Shown piece by piece: positions 33,668 through 46,963 of a stretch of 64,000 bases of DNA (the stretch's first letter is position 1; every line of letters begins with the position of its first letter). Below the pieces are notes generated by a model. That model was not told where the DNA came from and did not search any database. It was given only the letters and a program-made list of their open reading frames with translations. Position numbers and translations under genes: made by a program. The stretch lies in contig WFNB01000032.1 in assembly GCA_015488755.1 (NCBI GenBank), positions 1 through 64,000 on the forward strand. The letters run 5' to 3'. This DNA is from Gammaproteobacteria bacterium (GTDB taxonomy: Bacteria; Pseudomonadota; Gammaproteobacteria; GRL18).

Positions 33668-33695
33668 GAGTAAACCTTATACAAAAATAGAATAA

Positions 33696-34193
33696 TTAAC
33701 AGGGTAATTCCATTTCAAGAACAGTTTGTGCTTGTTTTTCTCTGAACGCCTGTAACTTGTCTGCTATTATAGCATCTTCAATAGCAAGCATGGATACGGC
33801 ATATAAACCAGCATTTGCAGCACCTGCTTCGCCAATAGCAAAGGTGGCAACGGGAATACCCTTAGGCATTTGTACAATGGATAATAGTGAATCCATCCCT
33901 TTTAGATAACGTGAATTAACGGGTACACCTAAAATGGGAATGGTTGTTTTTGCTGCGAGCATACCAGGTAAATGAGCAGCACCACCTGCACCAGCGATAA
34001 TACATTTAATACCTCTATCTCGTGCTTGCTCTGCGTACTGGTAGAGCAAATCAGGTGTCCGATGTGCGGAGACAACCTTAGCTTCAAAAGGAATACCAAA
34101 GTCTTTAAGTTGTTGGCAAGCATTTTTCATGACATCCCAGTCACTATTACTGCCCATGACAATTCCTACAATGGGGTTTTTACTATTACTCAT
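33696..34193 (-). CDS. purE: 5-(carboxyamino)imidazole ribonucleotide mutase
   Basis: [47 protein letters not shown]. Confidence 0.95.
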   Translation of the reverse strand: MSNSKNPIVGIVMGSNSDWDVMKNACQQLKDFGIPFEAKVVSAHRTPDLLYQYAEQARDRGIKCIIAGAGGAAHLPGMLAAKTTIPILGVPVNSRYLKGMDSLLSIVQMPKGIPVATFAIGEAGAANAGLYAVSMLAIEDAIIADKLQAFREKQAQTVLEMELPC

Positions 34194-34235
34194 ATTTTTT
34201 CACTTTAACGCATTTTTAAAAATCGGCCATAAACT

Positions 34236-34264
34236 AAAAAGGACGGTAAGTTACCGTCCTTTTT
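34236..34264. terminator. Symmetric rho-independent terminator between fba and purE
   Basis: AAAAAGGACGGTAAGTTACCGTCCTTTTT; T-tract in both orientations. Confidence 0.85.
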
Positions 34265-34329
34265 AATCGAGCTAAAGTCAGTCAGAAGAGCAGTTGCCGT
34301 TATTCTCTGAGCTAACAATAAAATTTCTA

Positions 34330-35394
34330 TTAAGAAATTTTAGGATCGAGCTCGCCACTTGCATAGCGACTGATCATAGTCTCTAATGTTTGAATCTTAA
34401 TTTTAGAGGCATGACCGGCGCTACCAAAAGCTTCAAAGCGCGCTTTACAAATGCCTGACATAGCTGCTGTAGAGGCCTTAAGGAATTTACGTGGATCAAA
34501 GTTAGCTGTATTTTCAACCATAAATTTACGCACAGCGCCAGTAGATGCCATACGCAAGTCGGTATCAATATTAACTTTACGCACACCATTTTTGATGCCT
34601 TCTACGATTTCATCAACAGGGACACCATAAGTTTGACCCATGTCACCACCATAGTTATTGATAATCTCTAACCACTCCTGAGGTACAGAAGAAGAGCCGT
34701 GCATAACTAAATGAGTATTAGGAATGCGCTTATGAATATCAACAATACGATCAATGCGTAACACATCACCTTCTGGCTCTTTAGTAAATTTATAAGCACC
34801 ATGAGAAGTACCAATAGCAATCGCTAAAGCATCGACACCTGTTTGTTTAACAAATTGAGCCGCTTCTTCAGGATCGGTCAATAATTGATCCATATCTAAT
34901 TTGCCGTCAGCACCATGACCGTCTTCTTCACCCATCATGCCGGTTTCTAATGAACCCAAGCAACCTAACTCACCTTCTACAGAAACACCGCCAGCATGAG
35001 CCATTTTAACAACTTCAAGTGTGGTATTTACATTATATTCAAAGCTTGAAGGCGTTTTCATATCTGCTTCTAGAGAACCATCCATCATAACAGAGGTAAA
35101 ACCAGACTGAATTGAGCGTAAGCATACTGCTGGCTCTGAGCCGTGATCCTGATGCATAACAACAGGAATATGAGGATACATTTCAACTGCTGCTGAAATT
35201 AGGTGACGTAAGAATGGTTCACCTGCATAAGAGCGAGCGCCTGCTGAACCTTGCATAATAACAGGAGAATCTGTTTCATCAGCGGCCTGCATAATGGCAT
35301 GAACTTGCTCCATATTATTAACGTTAAAAGCGGGTAGACCAAAGTCGTTTTCTGCTGCATAGTCTAGTAATTGACGCATTGAAATCAAGGCCAT
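34330..35394 (-). CDS. fba: Class II fructose-bisphosphate aldolase (Calvin-cycle subtype likely)
   Basis: [56 protein letters not shown]. Confidence 0.93.
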   Translation of the reverse strand: MALISMRQLLDYAAENDFGLPAFNVNNMEQVHAIMQAADETDSPVIMQGSAGARSYAGEPFLRHLISAAVEMYPHIPVVMHQDHGSEPAVCLRSIQSGFTSVMMDGSLEADMKTPSSFEYNVNTTLEVVKMAHAGGVSVEGELGCLGSLETGMMGEEDGHGADGKLDMDQLLTDPEEAAQFVKQTGVDALAIAIGTSHGAYKFTKEPEGDVLRIDRIVDIHKRIPNTHLVMHGSSSVPQEWLEIINNYGGDMGQTYGVPVDEIVEGIKNGVRKVNIDTDLRMASTGAVRKFMVENTANFDPRKFLKASTAAMSGICKARFEAFGSAGHASKIKIQTLETMISRYASGELDPKIS

Positions 35395-35524
35395 CTTGAC
35401 TCTCCTGTGTTAGGTTATTTTGGTTATAAATTATTAGTATGAAATATATTTATATCATACTATGTGTAAAAATTAATATTTTTTTAACAAGTTATTTTGG
35501 TAATTCGTATATTATCTTGATTAC

Positions 35525-36976
35525 TTATTCATCAAAATCAGGTTCAACTAATTCACCGACGGTGACAATTTTCATGGCATTGGTACCACCCATGACACCC
35601 GCCAAATCGCCTTTAGTTATAATGACTCTATCACCATCTCGAACAGTACCTCGACGCTTAAGTTCATCAATGACTTCCATATTGACTTCGGCATGATCCG
35701 TTGTGGTAATATCAAAACTAACGGGTACAACCCCACGATAAAGGGTAACTTTACGACGGGTATCAACATGTCCAGTAAAGGCAAAAATAGGAATACCTGA
35801 ACCGATACGAGACATCCATAATGTTGTAGAACCTGATTCAGTCAGGGCAACAATGGCTTTTACTTTAAGATGATTTGCCGTATACATGGTTGACATGGCA
35901 ATGGCTTCATCAATCTGAGAAAAGTTTGTATGCATTCGATGCCCAGATTGGCTAACTTGGCGTTGCTTTTCTGCTTCGCGGCACACTCTATCCATTGCTA
36001 TGATAGCTTTATCAGGGAATTTTCCAGCGGCTGTCTCTGCCGATAGCATAACCGCATCGGTGCCATCTAAAACAGCATTGGCGACATCAAACACTTCTGC
36101 TCTGGTGGGTATCTGGTTTTCAATCATTGATTCCATCATCTGAGTGGCAGTAATGACCACCCGGTTCATGGTGCGTCCCAAACTGATAAGACGTTTTTGA
36201 ATAGGTGGCAAAGAGGCATCGCCTATTTCTACACCCAAATCACCACGGGCAATCATAATAGCATCCGATGCTTCAATGATGTCTTCAATGCAGTTAAGCG
36301 CCTCTGCACGTTCTATTTTTGCTACTAAGCCACCATGGCCACCAGCTGCTCTAAATAATTTACGTGCTTGATGAATATCATCAGCGCAAACAGGGAAAGA
36401 AACAGCCAGATAATCAGCACCCATTTGAGCCGCTGTTTTAATATCTTTTTTATCTTTTTTACTTAGCGCATTAGCAGAAAGACCACCACCTTGTAGATTA
36501 ATGCCTTTGCGATCAGAGAGTTTACCACCAACAACGACACGGCAAATTACTTTTTGCTTATCAATACGATCAACCCAAAAAACTAAGCGGCCATCATCAA
36601 CAAGTAAATTATCACCACGTTTTACATCACTCACTAAGGCTTTATAGCTGATACCAACACTATGTTGATTGCCATCAATATTGGGTAATTCAGCATCAAA
36701 GGTAAATTCATCACCTTCTTCAAGTTCAATAGGACCATTTTTAAAACGTTCGATGCGGATCTTAGGGCCTTGTAGATCAGCCAGCACTCCGACCTGACGG
36801 CCAAATGCTCTTGCTCGTGAACGTAACTTTTCTGCTCGGGCAAGGTGCTCTTCAGCGGTGCCGTGTGAAAAGTTAATGCGCACAACATCTACACCTGCCT
36901 CGATGATCTTGTCTAAAACTTTGGGATCATCGGTTGCTGGTCCAAGTGTTGCGAGAATTTTTGTTCGTCTAAACAT
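35525..36976 (-). CDS. pyk: Pyruvate kinase
   Basis: RRTKILATLGPATDDPKVLDKIIEAGVDVVRINFSHGTAEEH; MIARGDLGVEI. Confidence 0.95.
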   Translation of the reverse strand: MFRRTKILATLGPATDDPKVLDKIIEAGVDVVRINFSHGTAEEHLARAEKLRSRARAFGRQVGVLADLQGPKIRIERFKNGPIELEEGDEFTFDAELPNIDGNQHSVGISYKALVSDVKRGDNLLVDDGRLVFWVDRIDKQKVICRVVVGGKLSDRKGINLQGGGLSANALSKKDKKDIKTAAQMGADYLAVSFPVCADDIHQARKLFRAAGGHGGLVAKIERAEALNCIEDIIEASDAIMIARGDLGVEIGDASLPPIQKRLISLGRTMNRVVITATQMMESMIENQIPTRAEVFDVANAVLDGTDAVMLSAETAAGKFPDKAIIAMDRVCREAEKQRQVSQSGHRMHTNFSQIDEAIAMSTMYTANHLKVKAIVALTESGSTTLWMSRIGSGIPIFAFTGHVDTRRKVTLYRGVVPVSFDITTTDHAEVNMEVIDELKRRGTVRDGDRVIITKGDLAGVMGGTNAMKIVTVGELVEPDFDE

Positions 36977-37027
36977 TGACTGATCTGCTATAGTAAAGTG
37001 TTGTCAGGATAAGTATTATTCTAGTGC

Positions 37028-38206
37028 TTAGCCTTTTGCACGTTCTTCTAAAATAGCAACGGCAGGTAGTTTTTTACCTTCAAGAAACTCTAAAAAAGCC
37101 CCTCCACCAGTTGAAATATAGGAGACTTTATCAGAGATATTGTATTTATCAACAGCGGCTAAGGTATCACCCCCACCTGCAATTGAAAATGCAGGTGACT
37201 CGGCAATAGCCATTGAAATTGCTTTTGTGCCTTCACCAAATTGATCAAATTCGAATACGCCAACAGGGCCATTCCAGACAATGGTACCGGCTTTCATAAT
37301 AACATCAGCCAATGCTTTGGCACTATCAGGGCCAATATCAAAGATCATGTCATCGTCAGTGGTATCTTCTACATTTTTCAAAGTAGCTTCAGCACTTTCA
37401 GAAAACTCTTTAGCACAAACGACATCAGTAGGTACAGGGATATCACCACCACGCGCTTGAGCAGCTTCTTTAAGGCTTTTAGCCGTCGCAACTAAGTCTT
37501 CTTCGTATAATGATTTACCCACGTTATAGCCATCAGCAGCAATAAATGTATTGGCAATACCACCACCGACAATCAATTGATCAACTACTTTTGAAAGTGA
37601 TTCAAGTACGGTCAACTTCGTTGACACTTTAGAACCACCGACAATAGCTACCATAGGACGTGCGGGATTGTCTAAGGCTTTACCAAGTGCTTCTAATTCA
37701 CCTGCGAGTAAGGGTCCTGCACAGGCAGTGGGGGCAAATTGTGATGCACCATAGGTTGAGCCTTGTGCTCTGTGAGCGGTACCAAAGGCATCCATTACAA
37801 ATACATCACAAAGAGCAGCATATTTTTTAGCTAAGTCTTCGGTATTTTTCTTTTCGCCTTCATTGAAACGGACATTTTCTAGAAGTACAACTTCACCTTC
37901 ATCTACTTCAACACCATAAAGATAGTCTTTGGCAAGACGAACTTCTTGTCCTAATAAGAAAGACATATGTTCAGCAACAGGAGCCATTGAAAATTCTTCG
38001 TTATACTCACCTTCAGTTGGACGACCAAGGTGTGACATAACCATGACTTTGGCACCAGCTTTTAAAGCCAGTTCAATGGTAGGTAACGATGCACGAATAC
38101 GTTTATCTGATGATACTTTGCCATCTTTAATTGGAACATTTAAGTCTTGACGGATTAGAACGCGTTTTCCGGATAAGTCCAAATCGCTCATTTTAATAAC
38201 TGACAT
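37028..38206 (-). CDS. pgk: Phosphoglycerate kinase
   Basis: [57 protein letters not shown]. Confidence 0.96.
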   Translation of the reverse strand: MSVIKMSDLDLSGKRVLIRQDLNVPIKDGKVSSDKRIRASLPTIELALKAGAKVMVMSHLGRPTEGEYNEEFSMAPVAEHMSFLLGQEVRLAKDYLYGVEVDEGEVVLLENVRFNEGEKKNTEDLAKKYAALCDVFVMDAFGTAHRAQGSTYGASQFAPTACAGPLLAGELEALGKALDNPARPMVAIVGGSKVSTKLTVLESLSKVVDQLIVGGGIANTFIAADGYNVGKSLYEEDLVATAKSLKEAAQARGGDIPVPTDVVCAKEFSESAEATLKNVEDTTDDDMIFDIGPDSAKALADVIMKAGTIVWNGPVGVFEFDQFGEGTKAISMAIAESPAFSIAGGGDTLAAVDKYNISDKVSYISTGGGAFLEFLEGKKLPAVAILEERAKG

Positions 38207-38346
38207 GTAAATTCCTCTTTGCTGAATATCTTTGGGTATAGTTCTAATAACTATTTAAATAGTCTTTAAGACTTGTCTATAAAAATTATTTAGATAGTAA
38301 TTAAGTAATACTACTTTATGCTATTTTTATGATGGAGTAAAAAACA

Positions 38347-38381
38347 CTAAAGAGCACCAGTGTTACCTAGGTGCTCTTTAG
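38347..38381 (-). terminator. Rho-independent terminator of gap
   Basis: CTAAAGAGCACC/GGTGCTCTTTAG 12-bp arms, followed on minus strand by TGTTTTTT. Confidence 0.82.
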
Positions 38382-38426
38382 TATTTAACCAAATTTAATA
38401 GCTGTGATTAAATCTGGTTGTTCCCC

Positions 38427-39434
<1,008 letters not shown>

Positions 39435-39537
39435 TTATTCTCCTAACTCGTAATTAAAATTTATACTATTCTGATAATAACTCTTGTGTTACTTCAACAA
39501 GAGCTATTTTGAATGTTTATCAAATGCTTGCGTTCTA

Positions 39538-41511
39538 TTATGCAATGCTTTCAACGGTTTTTACAACGTTCTCTATAGTAAAGCCAAATTCTTTAAATAG
39601 AACATCGGCAGGTGCTGATTCACCAAAGTGATCAATACCAACAACAGCATCTGCATATTTATACCATGCATCGGTAACGGCTGCTTCAACGGCAACAGTA
39701 GGTATACCCTTAGGTAAGACTGATGCTTTATAGTCAGCATCCTGAGCATCAAAAATATTAGTTGAAGGCATTGATACAACACGAATTTTCTTAGCACTCA
39801 TTTGCTCTGCTGCACCCATTGCTAAGGCAACTTCAGAACCGGTACCAATAATAATTGCATCTGGAGTGCCATCACAATCTTTAAGAATGTAACCGCCTTG
39901 GCTAATGGCAGCAATTTGTTCATCTGTACGTGTTTGATGTGGCAAACCTTGGCGAGAGAATATCAGACAAGATGGGCCTGTTGCACGTTCTGCAGCTTGT
40001 TGCCATGCAACCGCTGACTCAACAGCATCACATGGACGCCACACAGCCATATTAGGGATCATACGCATGGTTGGAATTTGCTCAACCGCTTGGTGTGTTG
40101 GGCCATCTTCACCCAAGCCAATGGAATCATGTGTATAAACAAAGATTGAACGAATTTTCATTAATGCGGCCATACGCAGAGCATTTCGTGCGTATTCGGA
40201 GAACATTAAGAAAGTAGCACCAAATGGAATCAATCCGCCATGCAGTGCGATACCATTCATAATGGCTGACATAGCAAACTCGCGAACACCATAATTGACG
40301 TAGTTGAAGACGTCATTTTCACACATGGGCTTATAGCCAGACCATTCAGTCAGGTTAGAACAACCTAAATCAGCAGAACCACCAAACATTTCGGGTAACA
40401 TAGGTGAATAGGCTTCAATGCTAGCTAAAGATGCCTGACGTGTTGCTGGGCTTTTAGCATCGGCATTCACTTGGGCAATATATTTAGCCGAGTTGTCGGC
40501 CCAGTCTGTGGGTAATTCACCAGACATGCGACGCTCAAATTCAGCGGCTAATTCAGGGTGAGCGGCTTTATAAGCAGCAAATTTATCATTCCATGCGGCT
40601 TCTGCAGTAGCCCCTTTTTCTTTTGCATCCCAACCAGCGTAGACATCATCAGGCACTTCAAAAGCACCATAATTCCAGCCTAAAGCTTCTTTAGTCAGCT
40701 TAATTTCTTCGTCACCTAATGGTGCGCCATGACAGGCATGACTGCCACCTTTATTAGGTGAACCATAACCGATGGTTGTTTTACAACAAATCATGGTTGG
40801 CTTGCCTGTTTCGGCTTTGGCCGCTTCGACTGCCGCAGTCAGTGCCGCAGCGTCATGACCATCGACATCAGCAATAACGTGCCAGCCATAAGATTCAAAA
40901 CGTTTTGGTGTATCGTCAGAGAACCAGCCTTCAACATGACCATCAATAGAAATACCATTGTCATCCCAGAACGCAATCAGCTTGCCCAAACCTAAGGTGC
41001 CAGCAAGTGAGCAAGCTTCGTGAGAGATGCCTTCCATTAAGCAACCATCACCTAAAAACACATAAGTGTTATGATCAACAATTTCATGACCATCGCGGTT
41101 GAATTGTCCAGCCATTGCTTTTTCAGCAATCGCCATACCAACACCATTAGTGATACCTTGACCTAGTGGTCCTGTGGTTGTTTCTACACCAGGTGCATAA
41201 CCATACTCTGGGTGTCCGGGTGTTTTAGAGTGTAGCTGGCGGAAGCTTTTGAGATCATCAATTGAAAGGTCATAACCAGTCAGATGAAGCAATGAATAAA
41301 TTAGCATAGAACCATGACCGTTTGATAAAATAAAACGATCTCGGTCAGCCCAATCTGGGTTTGCCGGATTATGATTCATGAAACCATTCCACAGCACTTC
41401 TGCGATATCAGCCATACCCATCGGCGCACCGGGGTGACCTGAGTTTGCTTTTTGTACGGCATCCATACTTAATGCACGAATAGCATTGGCTAGTACCTTA
41501 CGTTCTGGCAT
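39538..41511 (-). CDS. tkt: Transketolase
   Basis: [63 protein letters not shown]. Confidence 0.96.
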   Translation of the reverse strand: MPERKVLANAIRALSMDAVQKANSGHPGAPMGMADIAEVLWNGFMNHNPANPDWADRDRFILSNGHGSMLIYSLLHLTGYDLSIDDLKSFRQLHSKTPGHPEYGYAPGVETTTGPLGQGITNGVGMAIAEKAMAGQFNRDGHEIVDHNTYVFLGDGCLMEGISHEACSLAGTLGLGKLIAFWDDNGISIDGHVEGWFSDDTPKRFESYGWHVIADVDGHDAAALTAAVEAAKAETGKPTMICCKTTIGYGSPNKGGSHACHGAPLGDEEIKLTKEALGWNYGAFEVPDDVYAGWDAKEKGATAEAAWNDKFAAYKAAHPELAAEFERRMSGELPTDWADNSAKYIAQVNADAKSPATRQASLASIEAYSPMLPEMFGGSADLGCSNLTEWSGYKPMCENDVFNYVNYGVREFAMSAIMNGIALHGGLIPFGATFLMFSEYARNALRMAALMKIRSIFVYTHDSIGLGEDGPTHQAVEQIPTMRMIPNMAVWRPCDAVESAVAWQQAAERATGPSCLIFSRQGLPHQTRTDEQIAAISQGGYILKDCDGTPDAIIIGTGSEVALAMGAAEQMSAKKIRVVSMPSTNIFDAQDADYKASVLPKGIPTVAVEAAVTDAWYKYADAVVGIDHFGESAPADVLFKEFGFTIENVVKTVESIA

Positions 41512-41568
41512 ACGTTTCTCCTGGAATTAAGGAATTTCTAATTAAAAATTTATCAAGTTTTTCATTGT

Positions 41569-41592
41569 CGCTTATCTCAACGCTTATCTCAA
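41569..41592. repeat. 12-bp tandem duplication CGCTTATCTCAA x2 upstream of tkt
   Basis: Exact adjacent copies 41569-41580 and 41581-41592. Confidence 0.85.
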
Positions 41593-41861
41593 CAAAAGAC
41601 AGCAACTTTAATTGAGATTTTCCCGACATTATACTTAGCATAAATAGCAGTTTAGGGAATATAATAGAAATCAGGTATAAAGTACAACTTTATTTTTTAA
41701 TAGTTTGTATAAGTTTTTACTTATAACAAGGCTTAGTAAATGCTTAACTTTGAATCATTTTAAGCATTTTAATTCAATAGCTTAATGTTTAAAAAAAGAA
41801 GGCAAGCTCTAGATTTTATAATTTTTTTGCTACAAATAACTTTGCCAAATATTGATAATTG

Positions 41862-42416
41862 TCAATCAAGCCATTTAATAGAACAACCCATGCTGGGAAT
41901 TTGTTCGGTGGGTCCTATGCCTGATTGAGCAATTTGCTTCATTGCTTCAAATAAGTCACGTTTGACACCTTCTGGTGCTGTATCTTTTCGTGAGGCGTCT
42001 AAACGGCCTCGGTATTGCAATTTAAGGCTCTTGTTATAACCAAAAAAATCTGGCGTGCAGACAGCACCATATTGCTTGGCTACTTTTTGGTTAGCATCTA
42101 ATAGATAAGGAAATGAAAATGCTAAAGATTGAGCTAGTTTTTTCATGTTTTCAGGGGAATCTTCATCATATTGTGTGGCATCATTTGACATAATAGCAAC
42201 ACTATTAATGCCCAATGATTTTAGCTCTAAAGTATCTCGTATTAAACGTTTAAGTATGGCCTTAACATAAGGGCAGTGATTACAAATAAACATCACCAAT
42301 AAGCCATTTTCACCACAGCATTTTTTTAGATCCCACAATTCTCCGCTGGTATCAGGCAGTGAAAAATCAATAGCAGGCTGATTAAAATCACAAATAGGCG
42401 ATTGTAGACTGACCAT
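41862..42416 (-). CDS. Thioredoxin-like / AhpC-TSA family protein
   Basis: FSLPDTSGELWDLKKCCGENGLLVMFICNHCPYVKAI. Confidence 0.88.
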   Translation of the reverse strand: MVSLQSPICDFNQPAIDFSLPDTSGELWDLKKCCGENGLLVMFICNHCPYVKAILKRLIRDTLELKSLGINSVAIMSNDATQYDEDSPENMKKLAQSLAFSFPYLLDANQKVAKQYGAVCTPDFFGYNKSLKLQYRGRLDASRKDTAPEGVKRDLFEAMKQIAQSGIGPTEQIPSMGCSIKWLD

Positions 42417-42460
42417 TTAGAGACCCCGTATATTTTTTAGGTTAAAATTGTGCGCTTATC

Positions 42461-42540
42461 ATAACCTGAACTTTGGATAAGATGATCTTGAAAATAACTT
42501 CAATGACGTTACTTATTCAGTTATCCAGAACTCAGGTTAT
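42461..42540. repeat. 80-bp palindromic repeat, intact copy (A) of the dispersed intergenic repeat
   Basis: Terminal inverted repeats ATAACCTGAACTTTGGATAA (42461-42480) / TTATCCAGAACTCAGGTTAT (42521-42540), 16/20; TTATCATA at both ends (42456-42463, 42537-42544). Confidence 0.8.
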
Positions 42541-42604
42541 CATATCACTAAAAACTATGAATTTTATTCAATTTATCATTCATTTTCTTTAAAATATATA
42601 AAGT

Positions 42605-42623
42605 TAGACCAATAAGGTCTAAA
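42605..42623. other. Hairpin in the metK leader (TTAGACC-aataa-GGTCTAA)
   Basis: Perfect 7-bp arms, 5-nt loop, ~40 bp upstream of metK. Confidence 0.5.
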
Positions 42624-42661
42624 ATTATGGGTTAATAATTAGTTAAATAATAGGAATTATT

Positions 42662-43822
42662 ATGGCCAATAGCCACTTGTTTACCTCTGAATCTGTTTCC
42701 GAAGGGCACCCCGATAAAGTTGCCGATCAAATATCTGATGCGATTCTTGATGCAATTTTAAGTGAAGATAAAGCTGCCCGTGTCGCTTGTGAAACAATGA
42801 TAAATACCGGTATGGTTGTTATCGCAGGTGAAATAACAACCTCTTCTTATATTGATATGCAGCAAGTGGTACGAAACACTATTAAAGAAATTGGCTATAA
42901 CCATTCTGATATGGGTTTTGATTATCGTTCTTGTGCCGTATTAACGTGTATTGATAAGCAGTCGGCTGATATTGCTATGGGCGTGGATGTGACCGATAGC
43001 CACGAACAAGGTGCCGGTGATCAAGGCCTCATGTTTGGTTATGCGAGCAATGAAACAGATGTACTCATGCCCGCTCCTATTACTTATGCTCACCAACTCG
43101 TTAAACGCCAAGCAGAGGTAAGAAAGTCAGGTTCTTTAAACTGGTTACGTCCAGATGCTAAAAGTCAGGTGACCTTTCGCTATGAAAATAATGTACCAGT
43201 GGGTATTGATGCCGTTGTTTTGTCTACCCAACATGATGCTGATATTGCTATTGATACTTTACGAGAAGCTGTTATGGATGAGATTATTAAACCCATCCTG
43301 CCAGAAAAATGGTTAAGCAAAGACACTAAATTTCATATTAACCCAACAGGACGTTTTGTTATTGGCGGGCCTGTGGGCGATTGTGGTTTAACAGGACGTA
43401 AAATTATTGTTGATACTTATGGTGGTATGGCACGTCATGGAGGAGGGGCTTTTTCGGGTAAAGATCCTTCTAAAGTTGATCGCAGTGCCGCTTATGCGGG
43501 TCGCTATGTTGCTAAAAACATTGTTGCTGCAGGTTTGGCTGAACGTTGCGAAATACAGGTGTCTTATGCTATTGGTGTGGCTCAACCCACATCGATTTCA
43601 GTCAACACCTTTGGGACAGCAAAAATTAGTGATGAAAAGCTGGTTGCTCTGATTAACGAACATTTTGATTTGCGTGCTGGTGGTTTAGTTAATATGCTGG
43701 ATCTATTACGTCCTATCTATAGAGCAACGGCAGCTTATGGCCATTTTGGTCGTGATGAGGCGGGATTCAGCTGGGAAAAAACCGATAAGGCAGAGGCTCT
43801 GAAGTTAGCAGCGGGCATTTAG
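42662..43822 (+). CDS. metK: S-adenosylmethionine synthetase
   Basis: [60 protein letters not shown]. Confidence 0.97.
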   Translation: MANSHLFTSESVSEGHPDKVADQISDAILDAILSEDKAARVACETMINTGMVVIAGEITTSSYIDMQQVVRNTIKEIGYNHSDMGFDYRSCAVLTCIDKQSADIAMGVDVTDSHEQGAGDQGLMFGYASNETDVLMPAPITYAHQLVKRQAEVRKSGSLNWLRPDAKSQVTFRYENNVPVGIDAVVLSTQHDADIAIDTLREAVMDEIIKPILPEKWLSKDTKFHINPTGRFVIGGPVGDCGLTGRKIIVDTYGGMARHGGGAFSGKDPSKVDRSAAYAGRYVAKNIVAAGLAERCEIQVSYAIGVAQPTSISVNTFGTAKISDEKLVALINEHFDLRAGGLVNMLDLLRPIYRATAAYGHFGRDEAGFSWEKTDKAEALKLAAGI

Positions 43823-43895
43823 ATTAACCATTAAGTGGCTTAATTGAGACATTGCTAAGCCAGAAAATAGAATAGACATATAATTAGGGATCATA

Positions 43896-45302
43896 ATGAG
43901 TACATTTACAGATTATAAAGTAGCTGATATCAGTCTTGCTGAATGGGGACGCAAAGAAATTGCTATGGCTGAAGTTGAAATGCCGGGGCTAATGGCTTTA
44001 CGAGAAGAGTATAAAGGTAAAAAACCTTTAGCAGGCTGTCGTATTATGGGCAGTATTCATATGACCATTCAGACAGCCGTATTAATAGAGACATTGGTTA
44101 ATTTAGGTGCTGAGGTACGTTGGGTTTCTTGTAATATCTTTTCTACTCAAGATCATGCTGCCGCCGCTATTGCTGCGCAAAATATCCCTGTTTTTGCTTG
44201 GAAAGGTGAAACCATTGAAGAATACTGGTGGTGTACTGAGCAGGCATTGATGTGGCCTGATGGTAAATTAGCTAATATGATCCTAGATGATGGCGGTGAT
44301 GCAACATTATTGGTACATAAAGGTGTTGAATTTGAAAAAGCCGGTGCTATCCCTGCAACTAAGGCTGGTGATAATGAAGAATATCAGGCCATATTAGACG
44401 TATTACGCCGGACAATAAAACCAAATGCAACAATATGGCAAGATATTGCAGGCAGTATTAAAGGCGTAACAGAAGAAACCACAACAGGCGTGCACCGCCT
44501 CTATGAAATGCAGGAAAAAGGTGAGTTATTATTCCCTGCTATGAATGTGAATGATTCTGCTACCAAATCTAAATTTGATAACCTTTATGGCTGTCGTGAA
44601 TCCTTAATTGATAGTATTAAACGGGCAACCGATGTCATGATTGCCGGTAAAATCTGTGTCGTTTTAGGTTATGGCGATGTCGGTAAAGGCTGTGCTCAAG
44701 CCTATCGAGGCATGGGGGCTACCGTTTGGGTAACGGAAATTGATCCCATTTGCGCCTTACAGGCCGCAATGGAAGGCTATCGTGTTGTTGATATGAACGA
44801 AGTCGCTTCTATGGGAGATATTTTTGTTACTACAACAGGTAATGTCAATGTCATTAACCATGATCATATGGCCGCCATGAAGAATGAAGCCATTGTGTGT
44901 AATATTGGCCACTTTGATTCTGAAATTGATATTGCTTCTCTGGAAAAATATGAATGGGAAGAAATTAAACCCCAAGTCGATCATGTTATTTTCCCCGATG
45001 GTAAGAAAATTATTATTCTAGCTAAAGGCCGTCTAGTCAATCTTGGTTGTGCCACAGGACATCCTAGCTTTGTCATGTCAGCCTCTTTTACCAATCAGGT
45101 AATGGCACAAATTGAATTTTTTACTAATGCTCAAGCCTATGAAAATAAAGTTTATATATTACCTAAGATACTGGATGAGAAAGTCGCTCACCTCCACTTA
45201 ATGAAAATTGGTGCTAAGCTGACCCTCCTTTCTAAGGAGCAGGCCGATTACATTAATGTACCTCAAGAAGGTCCTTATAAAGCCGATCACTACCGTTATT
45301 AA
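43896..45302 (+). CDS. ahcY: Adenosylhomocysteinase
   Basis: [62 protein letters not shown]-terminus. Confidence 0.97.
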   Translation: MSTFTDYKVADISLAEWGRKEIAMAEVEMPGLMALREEYKGKKPLAGCRIMGSIHMTIQTAVLIETLVNLGAEVRWVSCNIFSTQDHAAAAIAAQNIPVFAWKGETIEEYWWCTEQALMWPDGKLANMILDDGGDATLLVHKGVEFEKAGAIPATKAGDNEEYQAILDVLRRTIKPNATIWQDIAGSIKGVTEETTTGVHRLYEMQEKGELLFPAMNVNDSATKSKFDNLYGCRESLIDSIKRATDVMIAGKICVVLGYGDVGKGCAQAYRGMGATVWVTEIDPICALQAAMEGYRVVDMNEVASMGDIFVTTTGNVNVINHDHMAAMKNEAIVCNIGHFDSEIDIASLEKYEWEEIKPQVDHVIFPDGKKIIILAKGRLVNLGCATGHPSFVMSASFTNQVMAQIEFFTNAQAYENKVYILPKILDEKVAHLHLMKIGAKLTLLSKEQADYINVPQEGPYKADHYRY

Positions 45303-45341
45303 AACGGTTCTGACTACTATTAATTTACTTAAAGTGCATAG

Positions 45342-46187
45342 ATGACTATGAGTTCACAAACACAGCCCATTAGTTTTGAATTTTTTCCAACAAAAACACC
45401 AGAAGGTGCCACTAAGCTTGCGCTGGTTCGTGAGAAATTAAGCGTGCTCAAACCACACTACTTTTCGGTGACCTATGGTGCGGGTGGCAGTACTCAGGAA
45501 GGCACCATTAATACAGTCAAAAGTATCAAGGAGGCAGGTTATTCAGCTGCCCCTCACTTATCCTGTATTGGTTCTACTGAGACTGGCATTCGTGACATTT
45601 TAAGCACCTTTAAAGACATTGGTATTAATCGGATTGTTGCCTTGCGAGGTGATTTGCCCTCTGGGCATCGTGATGTGGGTGAATTTCGCTATGCCAATGA
45701 ATTAGTCGCATTTATTCGTGCAGAAACAGGTAGCCATTTTCATATTGACGTGGCAGCTTATCCAGAAGTGCATCCACAAGCAAAAAATTCACTAAGTGAT
45801 CTAAATAATTTTATAACAAAAATGGATGCCGGTGCTGATAGTGCCATCAGCCAATATTTTTTTAATATTGACGCTTATCTTTATTTTGTTGATAGTTGTG
45901 AAAAAGCGGGGATGGATAAGCCAATTGTGCCGGGTATTATGCCCATAACAAACTATTCACGTCTTGCTGGCTTCTCTGATATGTGTGGTGCAGAAATCCC
46001 GCGCTGGTTAGCCAAGCGTTTGGAAGCCTATGGTGATGACATTGATTCCATTAAAGCCTTAGGCTTAGAGGTTGTTTCTGATCTATGTGAAAAGTTATTA
46101 GCAGCGGGGGCACCCGGCCTACATTTCTATACTCTAAATCAAAGTAAAGCAAGCTTAGAGATTTGCCAAAATATCGGCCTTAAATAA
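45342..46187 (+). CDS. metF: Methylenetetrahydrofolate reductase
   Basis: ISFEFFPTKTPEGATKL...FSVTYGAGGSTQEGT; RIVALRGDLPSG. Confidence 0.95.
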   Translation: MTMSSQTQPISFEFFPTKTPEGATKLALVREKLSVLKPHYFSVTYGAGGSTQEGTINTVKSIKEAGYSAAPHLSCIGSTETGIRDILSTFKDIGINRIVALRGDLPSGHRDVGEFRYANELVAFIRAETGSHFHIDVAAYPEVHPQAKNSLSDLNNFITKMDAGADSAISQYFFNIDAYLYFVDSCEKAGMDKPIVPGIMPITNYSRLAGFSDMCGAEIPRWLAKRLEAYGDDIDSIKALGLEVVSDLCEKLLAAGAPGLHFYTLNQSKASLEICQNIGLK

Positions 46188-46207
46188 GGTGTATACATTA
46201 TACGTGG

Positions 46208-46963
46208 CTAAGCAAAAATCAGCTTAATGCCCACGCTAATAGTTATCAGTTCAAAAATACGCTTAATCCACTGATTTTTAGATATTATGGCTAGATGAGC
46301 GCCGGTATAGCCACCCAAGAAAGATCCTATCAAGAGAGCTGGCAACCAGTCCCACTGAATGGTACTGAGCATACCAAGTGTCAGAGCACCTGTACCATTC
46401 CAAAAAATACCGACTAACACCAATGTGTAAGCAACCGCTGTTTTATAGTCAAGACCAAACCAACGGATAATCCATAGGGTAACAAACAGCCCAGTACCCG
46501 AAGTTAGGGAGCCATTAAGAAGTCCTATCAGACACAATATAATACCACCAATAATAAAGCCGGAAGTATTATGGTGAATAGGTTGGTATTGTTGTCCTAG
46601 GTTTGGCTTTGACCAAGAATATACACCAAGAAAAACTGTTAGTACCCCTAAGGCAATTTCTGCTTGGCGTTCAGGGACTTGTATTATCATAAAGCCTCCA
46701 GTGATGACTCCTGGAATACCCGATAGTAGAACAAACAAAGCAAAAGAAAGGCTTAATTTCCCTGAACGTAAATGTCGTATGGTTGCTCCTACCCCCAGTG
46801 CAACACTGGCAATCTTATGGGTAGCTAAAGCAATACTGAAGGGTAAACCAAGGAAGATAAGCATAGGTAGCTGGATTAATCCAGCACCACCACCGGCAAA
46901 AGCAGAGAAGGTATTAGCAATATATGAAATAAGTAAGAGTAAAAATTGTTCGCTAATTAGCAT
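46208..46963 (-). CDS. TSUP family (TauE/SafE) transporter
   Basis: Multiple TM helices; NTFSAFAGGGAGLIQLPMLIFLGLPFSIALATHKIASVALGVGA; likely start ATG 46963. Confidence 0.85.
   Translation of the reverse strand: MLISEQFLLLLISYIANTFSAFAGGGAGLIQLPMLIFLGLPFSIALATHKIASVALGVGATIRHLRSGKLSLSFALFVLLSGIPGVITGGFMIIQVPERQAEIALGVLTVFLGVYSWSKPNLGQQYQPIHHNTSGFIIGGIILCLIGLLNGSLTSGTGLFVTLWIIRWFGLDYKTAVAYTLVLVGIFWNGTGALTLGMLSTIQWDWLPALLIGSFLGGYTGAHLAIISKNQWIKRIFELITISVGIKLIFA

Noticed and set aside
43836-43862. Hairpin TGGCTTA...TAAGCCA in the metK-ahcY spacer considered as a SAH riboswitch
   Set aside because: Single 7-bp stem in a 73-bp AT-rich spacer; no recognisable conserved SAH riboswitch core.
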